DNA of 64,000 nt, taken from Roseiterribacter gracilis (GTDB taxonomy: Bacteria > Pseudomonadota > Alphaproteobacteria > BOG-932 > Roseiterribacteraceae). The notes below the pieces were generated by a model, which had not been told where the DNA came from, searched no databases, and was given only the letters and a program-made list of their open reading frames with translations. Shown piece after piece: positions 52,763 to 59,932 of this stretch. The DNA is taken from assembly GCA_018332375.1 (NCBI GenBank), contig BOPV01000001.1, forward strand, positions 2,542,001 through 2,606,000. Direction: 5' to 3'. A program made the translations under genes and the position numbers. The number at the start of each line of letters is the position of its first letter. Within the stretch, counting starts at the first letter, position 1.

Positions 52763-53398
52763 ATGTTCCGAAGCGTCCTTGCCGCGCTCGTCTGCGGCTT
52801 GCTCACAACGGCAGCCAATGCAGGCGTCCATGTCACGTCGCGCACGGGCGGCGGCGATCCGAACGGGCTCAGCACGACGCAGCCCGGCATGACCACTTTC
52901 GATTTCAATTCGGAAACGACGCTCGCGACTGTCTTCAAACACAGCCCATCGCGAGAACCGCTGGGCGATACGAGCATCTACGCGTCGATCGGTCCGACGA
53001 CGCTGCCCTTGTTCAATGCGAGTTTCGGCGTCAACAACTACTTCGGCCTCTATTGGGGTTCGATCGACGCATTCAATACGATCGAGTTCTCGCGCCACGG
53101 TACGCTGCTTGCGCGATTCACCGGCAGCGACATTGTGAATCCTGCCAACGGAAATCTGACCTCGGCCGACACCAACCGCTTCGTCGACTTCTTTTTCGAC
53201 GACGGTGTGATGTTCGACGAAGTGATTCTGTCGTCGACGCGCAACTCGTTCGAGTTCGACAATATTGCAATCGGCATTCTCGAGGTCGGCGCTGCGCCGA
53301 ACGTGCCCGAACCCGCGTCGTTTCTGCTGCTCGGCATTGCCTTGCTTGCCATCGGCGCGCTGCGCGCGACCGAAGTCCGCGAACTCAACAGGAAATAA
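52763..53398 (+). CDS. PEP-CTERM sorting-signal protein, paralogue 1
   Basis: This 211-residue exported protein has a signal peptide (MFRSVLAALVCGLLTTAANA). The mature part contains GVHVTSRTGGGDPNGLSTTQ, FGVNNYFGLYWGSIDAFNTIEF and FTGSDIVNPANGN. The C-terminal PEP-CTERM module has VPEPASF, a hydrophobic helix (LLLGIALLAIGALRA) and a basic tail. PEP-CTERM is cleaved by an exosortase and goes to the surface or matrix. It shares its core with the next two genes. The gene is preceded by a sigma-54 promoter. Confidence 0.92.
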   Translation: MFRSVLAALVCGLLTTAANAGVHVTSRTGGGDPNGLSTTQPGMTTFDFNSETTLATVFKHSPSREPLGDTSIYASIGPTTLPLFNASFGVNNYFGLYWGSIDAFNTIEFSRHGTLLARFTGSDIVNPANGNLTSADTNRFVDFFFDDGVMFDEVILSSTRNSFEFDNIAIGILEVGAAPNVPEPASFLLLGIALLAIGALRATEVRELNRK

Positions 53399-53458
53399 CT
53401 GTCGATTGGATTTACAGCGCCACGTGCGCGCACCTGGCCACGCCAATGAATCCGCCAA

Positions 53459-53474
53459 CGGCACAGTCGTTGCG
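53459..53474 (+). promoter_or_regulatory. Sigma-54 promoter of PEP-CTERM gene 2
   Basis: The sequence cggcacagtcgttgcg again matches GGCAC-N5-TTGC. GG lies at 53460-53461 and GC at 53472-53473, the required 12-base offset. The GC is 37 bases before the ATG at 53510. The near identity of the position relative to gene 1 supports a shared control. Confidence 0.8.
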
Positions 53475-53509
53475 ATCCTCAACACCGACCTAACATGCGG
53501 AGCCGCCCG

Positions 53510-54160
53510 ATGTTCCTTCCCTCGTTCGCTCGTCGCCGTTTCGCGCTTGCGCTTTGCGTAACGTTGAGCGCGATCGCGTCACCGTCCTTCGCAACGATTC
53601 TCGTCGAGAGCCGCGGAACGGCCGGCGTGACGCCGCATGGGCTGACCACCACCTTCGCAGGCACCTCGACGATCGACTTCAACAACGGCCTCGCCGCGGG
53701 CTTCAGCGGCGGCGCGATCGAGAACGGCACCATCAAAGGGAAATGGACGACGCCGTTCGGCGACACGACGAACTACTTCGCGGTCGGCAACGCGACGACG
53801 ACGATGGCAACGTTGAACCTGGGCGGAGCCAAGGATTATTTCGGCCTGTACTGGGGCACGCTCGACAGCTTCAACAAGCTCGAATTCTGGAGCCACGGCG
53901 CGCTGGTCGCGAGCTTCACCGGCAGCGACATCTGGAATCCGGTCACCGGCAGCCGCTACGTCGATTTCGTCTTCGGCGACGGACAAAGCTTCGACACGGT
54001 GCGCTTCCTGTCGGCGGGAAATTCATTCGAATTCGACAATGTCGCGTTCGGCCGGCTCAACAATACCGGACCTGACACCGGCGTACCGGAGCCGGCGTCG
54101 CTGGCCCTGCTGGGCGCGGCCCTGTTCGGACTCGGCGTCGCGCGGCAACGCCGTCGCTGA
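53510..54160 (+). CDS. PEP-CTERM sorting-signal protein, paralogue 2
   Basis: This 216-residue protein starts at ATG 53510 with CGGAG upstream; ATG 53495 would leave almost no leader after the sigma-54 promoter. It has a signal peptide (about 1-29, ending SPSFA). The core is GVTPHGLTTTFAGTSTIDFN, KDYFGLYWGTLDSFNKLEFW and FTGSDIWNPVTGSRYVDFVF. The C-terminus is VPEPASLALLGAALFGLGVA followed by RQRRR. The core resembles paralogue 1 and paralogue 3. Confidence 0.92.
   Translation: MFLPSFARRRFALALCVTLSAIASPSFATILVESRGTAGVTPHGLTTTFAGTSTIDFNNGLAAGFSGGAIENGTIKGKWTTPFGDTTNYFAVGNATTTMATLNLGGAKDYFGLYWGTLDSFNKLEFWSHGALVASFTGSDIWNPVTGSRYVDFVFGDGQSFDTVRFLSAGNSFEFDNVAFGRLNNTGPDTGVPEPASLALLGAALFGLGVARQRRR
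54143..54158 (+). promoter_or_regulatory. Degenerate sigma-54-like box before PEP-CTERM gene 3
   Basis: The bases cggcaacgccgtcgct hold GG at 54144-54145 and GC at 54156-54157 with the correct 12-base offset, but GGCAA replaces GGCAC and TCGC replaces TTGC. It lies 39 bases before the ATG of gene 3, like the boxes of genes 1 and 2. It sits in the last codons of gene 2, so coincidence is possible. Confidence 0.4.
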
Positions 54161-54195
54161 CGCAAATCAAATTCTACGACAACAGGAGATTTGGG

Positions 54196-54822
54196 ATGTC
54201 GAACTTGGCAAAGCGCGGCAGCGCGCTTCTCTGGACGCTTGCGGTAATTTCCTGCGCAACACCGGCGCTGGCAGGTGTGCACGTGACGTCGATCGCGGGC
54301 GGCGGCAATCCGAACGGACTCAGCAGCACGCGCGCTGGCGTCACGACGCAGGACTTCAACGACGCAACGGTCGGCGGTCTCTTCCGTCAAGGGTCGGGCG
54401 CGTCTTTCACCGCGCCGCTCGGCGACACGAGCATCTATCTCAGCCTCAATCCCGACAATTCGCCGATCCCGCTCTTCTTCAACGCCAGCAACTATTTCGG
54501 CCTCTATTGGGGCTCGATCGACGACTTCAATCAGATCTCCTTCTTTCGCCAAGGCCAGACGGTCGCGCGCTTCAGCGGCAACGACATTTGGAATCGCGCC
54601 AACGGCGATACGGCGCCCGACCTGAATCGTTTTGTCGAATTCGTTTTCGACGGCGGCACGACGTTCGACGAAGTCCACCTGATTTCGCCCGGCGTCTCGT
54701 TCGAGATCGACAATATCGCGACTGGCCTGCTCGCAAGCCCGAACGTACCCGAGCCGGCATCGTTGCTGCTGTTGGGCTCGGCGCTGTTCGGACTCGGCGC
54801 GTTGCGCCGCCGGCAGCGCTAG
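54196..54822 (+). CDS. PEP-CTERM sorting-signal protein, paralogue 3
   Basis: This 208-residue protein has a signal peptide (about 1-26, ending TPALA). It shares with paralogue 1 the GVHVTSIAGGGNPNGLSSTR opening, the NASNYFGLYWGSIDDFNQIS segment and SGNDIWNRANGDTAPDLNRF. It ends with VPEPASLLLLGSALFGLGAL and a RRRQR tail. The order and spacing suggest a tandem triplication. It overlaps the convergent Nudix gene by 4 bp. Confidence 0.92.
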   Translation: MSNLAKRGSALLWTLAVISCATPALAGVHVTSIAGGGNPNGLSSTRAGVTTQDFNDATVGGLFRQGSGASFTAPLGDTSIYLSLNPDNSPIPLFFNASNYFGLYWGSIDDFNQISFFRQGQTVARFSGNDIWNRANGDTAPDLNRFVEFVFDGGTTFDEVHLISPGVSFEIDNIATGLLASPNVPEPASLLLLGSALFGLGALRRRQR

Positions 54823-55247
54823 ACCTCGGTCAGCGCCTGGCGGATCAGGTCGCGCGTCTTCTGCCACGGCAGCAACGCGACGGCCTCGTCCAACGTCGCC
54901 CATTGCACCGCGTCGACGTCGTCGCCCGCGACCGCGACCTGATCGTCATCGGCGCGCGCGAGGTAATCGATTAGCACATAGTGGAACGCGACCTGGCCCT
55001 GCGCGTCGTGCTGGATCGCGTCGACTGTGGTCAGAAGTTTGGTCGGGGTGACGTCGAGGCCGGTTTCTTCGCGCACTTCGCGCGCGGCGGCCTGGATCGT
55101 CGTTTCGCCGAGATCGATCGCACCACCCGGGATCGACCATTCGCCTTTGCGCGGCGCTTTGGACCGCCGCACCAGCAAGACGCGGTCGCCGCGACGAACC
55201 ACGACACCGACGCCGACCCAGGGACGTGTCGGATATTCGCGATTCAT
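54819..55247 (-). CDS. Nudix hydrolase, MutT/ADP-ribose pyrophosphatase-like
   Basis: This 142-residue protein has VGVGVVVRRGDRVLLVRRSK, then the Nudix box GGAIDLGETTIQAAAREVRE followed by ETGLDV. It is a short single-domain Nudix enzyme of the ADP-ribose/MutT type; the substrate is not evident. The ATG at 55247 is chosen, since the upstream frame lacks similarity. It lies 16 bp after phaB on the same strand. Confidence 0.9.
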   Translation of the reverse strand: MNREYPTRPWVGVGVVVRRGDRVLLVRRSKAPRKGEWSIPGGAIDLGETTIQAAAREVREETGLDVTPTKLLTTVDAIQHDAQGQVAFHYVLIDYLARADDDQVAVAGDDVDAVQWATLDEAVALLPWQKTRDLIRQALTEV

Positions 55248-55263
55248 CGCAGCGTGTTCCGCA

Positions 55264-55986
55264 TCAATACATGTGCTGCCCGCCGTTGATCGACAGCGTC
55301 GATCCGGTGATGAAGCCGCCATCGTCGGCAACCAGGAACATCACGCCGCGTGCGATTTCATCGGCCCGGCCGAGACGACCAACCGGAATCTTGGCGACGA
55401 TCTTTTCCAGCACGTTCGGCGGCACCGCACGCACCATGTCGGTGTCGATGTAACCCGGCGCAATCGCGTTGACCGTGATGCCTTTCGAAGCGCCTTCCTG
55501 CGCCAGCGCCTTGGTGAAACCGTGAATGCCCGACTTGGCAGCCGCGTAGTTCACTTGCCCGTACTGACCGGCCTGGCCGTTGATCGAACCGATATTGACG
55601 ATGCGGCCGAACGAGCGGGTCAGCATGCCGTCCCACACTGCCTGGCACATGTTGAAGCAGGACGAGAGGTTGGTCTGGATGACCTCGTTCCATTGTTCGA
55701 AGCTCATCCGCTTCATCGTCGTGTCGCGCGTGATGCCGGCATTGTTGACCAGCACGTCGACATGGCCGACTTCGTGCTCGATCTTTTTCAACGCCGCCTT
55801 GCAGGCCTCGAAATCACCGACGTCGAACTTGTAGGCCGGAATGCCGGTCACTTCGGTGAAGGACTTGGCGCGCGCCTCGTCACCGCCATAGCAGGCAGCG
55901 ACGTTGTAGCCGTTCTCTTTCAGCTTGATCGCGATCGCGGCGCCGATGCCGCGCGTGCCGCCGGTGACAACTGCCGTACGAGCCAT
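55264..55986 (-). CDS. phaB: Acetoacetyl-CoA reductase
   Basis: This 240-residue short-chain dehydrogenase reduces acetoacetyl-CoA to (R)-3-hydroxybutyryl-CoA. It has VVTGGTRGIGAAIAIKL (nucleotide loop), NNAGITRDTTMKRM, catalytic Ser in NIGSINGQAGQYGQ, YAAAKSG (Tyr/Lys pair) and the PhaB C-terminus ITGSTLSINGGQHMY. It supplies monomer for PHB. It follows phaA after a 129-bp gap. Confidence 0.96.
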   Translation of the reverse strand: MARTAVVTGGTRGIGAAIAIKLKENGYNVAACYGGDEARAKSFTEVTGIPAYKFDVGDFEACKAALKKIEHEVGHVDVLVNNAGITRDTTMKRMSFEQWNEVIQTNLSSCFNMCQAVWDGMLTRSFGRIVNIGSINGQAGQYGQVNYAAAKSGIHGFTKALAQEGASKGITVNAIAPGYIDTDMVRAVPPNVLEKIVAKIPVGRLGRADEIARGVMFLVADDGGFITGSTLSINGGQHMY

Positions 55987-56115
55987 AAAACCTCCCGCTC
56001 CAAAAGTTTGGCCGCCGGTTGCTCCAGCGGCCCGTTGTCAGACTGCGCTTAGCGCTCGACGCAACGCGTGAAGCGCGCAACGCGCGCCACGCTCATATTG
56101 TTTGTGCGGCGCGTG

Positions 56116-57291
56116 CTAGTCACGCGCCACGCACATGGCGATTCCCATACCGCCGCCGATGCAGAGCGTCGCAAGGCCTTTCTTGGCGCTGCGCTTGCCC
56201 ATTTCGTGCAGCAAGGTGGTCAGCACGCGCGCACCCGACGCGCCGATCGGATGACCCAGCGCAATCGCGCCGCCATTGACGTTGAGCTTGGCCGGATCGA
56301 AGCCGAGTTCCTTGCCGACTGCGCAAGCCTGCGCCGCGAACGCTTCGTTGGCTTCGATCAGGTCGAGATCATCGACCTTCCAGCCGGCTTTTTCCAAGGC
56401 GCGACGCGACGCCGGCACCGGACCGATTCCCATCACCGACGGGTCGACGCCGACCGTCGCCCAGCTTGCGATCCGCGCCAATGGCGTCAGGCCGCGTTTC
56501 GCCGCTTCTTCTTCGGTCATCAGCACCAGGGCGGCGGCGCCGTCATTCAAACCCGACGCGTTGGCGGCGGTGACCGAACCGTCTTTGGTGAACGCTGGTT
56601 TCAGCTTCTGCATCGCTTCGATGGTGGCGCCGAAACGCGGATATTCGTCGGTGTCGACCACGACGTCGCCTTTGCGCGACGCGACCGTCACCGCAGCGAT
56701 CTCGTCCTTAAAGCGGCCTGACTTCACCGCCGCTTCGGCTTTGTTCTGCGAGGCCAGCGCAAACTCGTCTTGCTGTTCGCGCGTGATCTGCCATTCGCGC
56801 GCAACGTTCTCGGCCGTTTGCCCCATGTGATAGCCGTTGAATGCGTCCCACAGACCGTCCTTGATCATCGTATCGACGAGATCGAGCCCGCCCATCTTGG
56901 TGCCGGCACGAAGATGCGCGCAGTGACGCGACATGCTCATGCTTTCCTGGCCGCCCGCGACGACGATGCGGCTGTCGCCCGCCAGGATCGCCTGCATGCC
57001 AAGTGCGACGGTGCGCAAACCCGAACCGCACACCTGGTTGATGCCGTAGGCGGTGCGTTCTTTCGGGATGCCGGCCGCCATCGAGGCTTGCCGCGCCGGG
57101 TTTTGCCCTTCGCCGGCGGTCAAAACCTGACCCAGGATCACTTCATCGATTTCGTCGGCGCTGACTTTGGCCTGACGCAACGCCGCTTCGATCGCGACCT
57201 TGCCCAACGCATGCGCAGGCAGGTTGGCGAAGGCGCCGTTGAACGCGCCGATCGGCGTACGTTGCGCGGCGACGATGACGATTGCGGACAT
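56116..57291 (-). CDS. phaA: Acetyl-CoA acetyltransferase (beta-ketothiolase)
   Basis: This 391-residue thiolase joins two acetyl-CoA into acetoacetyl-CoA. Catalytic residues are visible: Cys near 88 in [14 protein letters not shown], His in [15 protein letters not shown] and Cys in [13 protein letters not shown]. It stands between phaC and phaB in the minus-strand PHB operon. The stop codon lies in a gcgcgtg/cacgcgc hairpin (56109-56127). Confidence 0.96.
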   Translation of the reverse strand: MSAIVIVAAQRTPIGAFNGAFANLPAHALGKVAIEAALRQAKVSADEIDEVILGQVLTAGEGQNPARQASMAAGIPKERTAYGINQVCGSGLRTVALGMQAILAGDSRIVVAGGQESMSMSRHCAHLRAGTKMGGLDLVDTMIKDGLWDAFNGYHMGQTAENVAREWQITREQQDEFALASQNKAEAAVKSGRFKDEIAAVTVASRKGDVVVDTDEYPRFGATIEAMQKLKPAFTKDGSVTAANASGLNDGAAALVLMTEEEAAKRGLTPLARIASWATVGVDPSVMGIGPVPASRRALEKAGWKVDDLDLIEANEAFAAQACAVGKELGFDPAKLNVNGGAIALGHPIGASGARVLTTLLHEMGKRSAKKGLATLCIGGGMGIAMCVARD

Positions 57292-57356
57292 ATGGAAGAC
57301 CCTCGGGGCCAGAGGAAAAGAAGCAGGTTGAAGCTAAGGACCGCCGCTTGCTGCGG

Positions 57357-58373
57357 TCAACCTGGGGCGCCGAACTTGAGCCAGTTCCGCAGCGGCTCCC
57401 ACGTCGCATGTCGCGCGCGGGATCCGACCACCATGCCGATATGACCGAGTGGCGGTGAAATCACTTCGGCATCTGGAAGTTGCGCCGCCAGCGCATTGGC
57501 CGATCCAGGCGGCACGATCCGGTCGCCTTGCGGCACCAGCAACAGCGAACGCGCACGCACCTGCCGCGCATCGATCGCGACACCGTCGACATGCCAACGT
57601 CCATGAACGGGATCGTTGTCGCCATACCAGCGCGCCATGCCGTCGGCCGCGACGCCGGGCGTCAATTCCACACCGTCATTCAGCCAATCTTCGAGCGCGA
57701 CGAATGCATGCGCCTGCGCGCTGTCGCGATCGATCGTGCCGAACTTGGAAAATTTGCGCGCCGCGCCCAGCGGGTCGAGCCACGCGAACAGCGCCTGGAT
57801 GAGATCGAGCGGCATGCCGCCAAGCCGGTCGATCAACGGCGCGATCGACGCGTGAATCGACGCCAAGGTGCGCGCACGATCGGGTGCGTCGGCGTGAAAG
57901 TCCCAGGGCACCGCCAACAACGACAACGAGCGTACGCGAATGGGCATGCGGATCGCCGCAGCGACGGTCAACAGACCGCCCATGCAATAGCCCAGCAGAT
58001 GTACCGGCTCGCCCAGCTCTTCCAGGGCGCGTTCGAGTCGCAGCACATACGCTGCCACGTCGTAGTCGCGCTCGTCCGCTGCTGGCGCGCCCCATTCGAG
58101 CCGCAGCACACGCAACCCCTGCGTCGCAAGCCATCGTGCGAGGCTGGTCTTCTCATCCAGATCGAGCACGTACCCGCGATTGATCAGCGACGGCACCAGC
58201 ACGACGATCGGGCCTTCACCGCCGTGATCGAGCAGGCTGGTTGCACCTTCCCGCCACATGACGGGCGGATCGAGCAGTGCGCGGGAATATGGATGCGCGC
58301 GATACCGTTCTAGACCGGTGAGGAACGCGTCGAATCTAGCGAGGATCGTCCGGCCGAGGGCCGCGTCCAGCAC
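57357..58373 (-). CDS. phaC: PHA synthase, short class III-like PhaC
   Basis: This 338-residue alpha/beta-hydrolase polymerises hydroxyacyl-CoA. The lipase-like box has Cys130 as nucleophile (LLGYCMGGLL), and PhaC signatures ALEDWLNDGVELTP, PQGDRIVPP (catalytic Asp) and GHIGMVVGSRA (catalytic His) are present. The length is near class III PhaC (about 355) rather than class I (about 600). The GTG at 58373 is chosen; the frame stays open to 58559 but overlaps the PhaE-like gene there. It begins 38 bp inside that gene. Confidence 0.88.
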   Translation of the reverse strand: MLDAALGRTILARFDAFLTGLERYRAHPYSRALLDPPVMWREGATSLLDHGGEGPIVVLVPSLINRGYVLDLDEKTSLARWLATQGLRVLRLEWGAPAADERDYDVAAYVLRLERALEELGEPVHLLGYCMGGLLTVAAAIRMPIRVRSLSLLAVPWDFHADAPDRARTLASIHASIAPLIDRLGGMPLDLIQALFAWLDPLGAARKFSKFGTIDRDSAQAHAFVALEDWLNDGVELTPGVAADGMARWYGDNDPVHGRWHVDGVAIDARQVRARSLLLVPQGDRIVPPGSANALAAQLPDAEVISPPLGHIGMVVGSRARHATWEPLRNWLKFGAPG

Positions 58374-58686
58374 CGGCCGGGGCAGGCTCGCCAGCGCGTC
58401 CTTGAGATCCGCCGGCGCGTTCGGACTCCAGCTCGGCCACACGCCGTTCGAGTTCGGCAATCCGGCGCTCGCACTCGACCAGGCCGCTGCCGCCGACAGT
58501 AGATGCAGCGGCAAGGGCCGCGGCCCCATCCTGGGCTGCAGTTTGCGCGTCACGCGCAAACCCCTGGAAAAGCCGTGCGACCAACTCGGCGGTCTCGGGA
58601 CTGCCCAGGCTTTGCGCCCAATGGTCCTGCCACAGCGCCAGCCAGCGCCGCGCGAGGTCTTCTGGATTTTGGTCGGTCGGGTCCAT
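58336..58686 (-). CDS. Small coiled-coil protein, possible PhaE-like subunit
   Basis: This 116-residue protein opens with a helical part (NPEDLARRWLALWQDHWAQS and on), has a coiled coil (ECERRIAELERRVAELESER) near 72-92 and ends in a Gly/Ala/Pro-rich tail. Its place just before phaC suggests a short PhaE or phasin-like partner of class III synthase, although usual PhaE is about 350 residues. The assignment is by context; the sequence alone does not prove it. Confidence 0.6.
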   Translation of the reverse strand: MDPTDQNPEDLARRWLALWQDHWAQSLGSPETAELVARLFQGFARDAQTAAQDGAAALAAASTVGGSGLVECERRIAELERRVAELESERAGGSQGRAGEPAPAGAGRGPRPDDPR

Positions 58687-58787
58687 GGCGGTGAACTACT
58701 CGGCCTCGCTTAGCTTGCGCGGAACGGTCCCGGTCGCGTAGGTGTGTCGAAGCCGCCGTTTGCGGCGGTAGCGAAGGATGCAATGTC

Positions 58788-59351
58788 ATGGCGGAACCAG
58801 CCGAACAGCAGAAGCAAGACGCCGCTTCGCCGGTGACGATCAAGAAGTACGCGAACCGACGTCTCTACAATACTGCGACCAGCAGTTATGTAACGCTCGA
58901 CCATCTCGCACAGATGGTCAAGGACGGGGTCGACTTCGTCGTCTACGACGCGAAGACCAGCGATGACATCACGCGCAGCGTGTTGACGCAGATCATCGTC
59001 GAAGAAGAAGGCAAGGGTCAGAACCTGTTGCCGATCAGCTTCCTGCGCACGCTGATCAGTTTCTACGGCGACCAGATGCAATGGATGGTCCCGACCTATC
59101 TCGATCAGGCGATGGTCGCGTTCACGAAGGAACAGGATCGCATGCGCGATTACTTCGCGAACACGTTCGGCGGCATGTTCCCGTTCGGCAATGCGCTGGG
59201 CGAGATGGGCAAGCAGAACATGCAGATGTTCGAGCAGGCCATGCGCATGTTCACGCCGGTCGCGCCGGGCAGCACCAAGCCGACCGCTGAACATGAGATG
59301 GAAGTGCTGAAGCGCCGTATGGAAGAGCTGCAGCGCCAAACCAAAGGCTGA
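58788..59351 (+). CDS. phaR: PHB synthesis regulator PhaR
   Basis: This 187-residue protein has the PHB_acc_N domain opening (TIKKYANRRLYNTATSSYVT) and two PHB_acc domains (SFLRTLISFYGDQMQWMVPT, FTKEQDRMRDYFANTFGGMF). PhaR binds PHB and represses phasin and its own gene until granules form. It is divergent from the phaE-phaC-phaA-phaB unit, with a 101-bp intergenic region expected to hold its operator. Confidence 0.96.
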   Translation: MAEPAEQQKQDAASPVTIKKYANRRLYNTATSSYVTLDHLAQMVKDGVDFVVYDAKTSDDITRSVLTQIIVEEEGKGQNLLPISFLRTLISFYGDQMQWMVPTYLDQAMVAFTKEQDRMRDYFANTFGGMFPFGNALGEMGKQNMQMFEQAMRMFTPVAPGSTKPTAEHEMEVLKRRMEELQRQTKG

Positions 59352-59364
59352 GTTCTGCGCTAGT

Positions 59365-59805
59365 TCACGTGCTTTTGGGCAGGGGTAATGACGCCTGCCC
59401 GAACGCGTACTTCCAGCCGTCTTTGGTGCGCACATAGGTGTCGCTGAACCAAAGCCTGTAGTCGAACGGCTTGCCGTCGCGCACGCCTTTGCACCATAGC
59501 AGCGCCGTCACGACGGCGGTGTCGCCCCAGACGCGCACGGTCTGGGTTCCCGCTTCTTCGTCCTGCCGCTCATAGGTGGGATTGGCGCGGGCTTCGTCGA
59601 GAATGTCTTTTTTGTTGAAGGTCTGGCCGCGTCCGGTCACGAGCACGAAATCGTCGGCCAAAATTCGATTGATCGTAGCGATGTCGTTGTCGCGTACCGC
59701 GGCCTGATAGTCGCGATCGAGTTGCGCAACGAGCCTGGCATCGTCAGTCGGCGTCGCTGCAACAGCGACGGCAAGAAAGCTGATCGCAAGTCCGAGCGAG
59801 AGCAT
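59365..59805 (-). CDS. Exported NTF2-like (DUF4440/SnoaL) protein
   Basis: This 146-residue protein has a signal peptide (about 1-18) and an NTF2-like fold: LVAQLDRDYQAAVRDNDIAT, LADDFVLVTGRGQTFNKKD, TVRVWGDTAVVTALLWCKG and SDTYVRTKDGWKYAFGQ. The fold binds small ligands in many exported or ketosteroid-isomerase-like proteins. The ligand here is not evident. Confidence 0.85.
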   Translation of the reverse strand: MLSLGLAISFLAVAVAATPTDDARLVAQLDRDYQAAVRDNDIATINRILADDFVLVTGRGQTFNKKDILDEARANPTYERQDEEAGTQTVRVWGDTAVVTALLWCKGVRDGKPFDYRLWFSDTYVRTKDGWKYAFGQASLPLPKST

Positions 59806-59932
59806 GTGCGGAGTCCGTTGTGATGGGCGTGGGGGCTTTCCTGCCACGCGCCATGTCAAACCGATGGACCCACTTCCTCGACGTAAACCAGCCGCCTACC
59901 GGCAGCGAAAATACGCTGAGACGTTCGCTGCT

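Noticed and set aside
53495..54160. PEP-CTERM gene 2 starting at ATG 53495
   Set aside because: It would leave about 10 bases after the predicted sigma-54 transcription start and has no ribosome-binding site; ATG 53510 has CGGAG upstream and gives a normal signal peptide.
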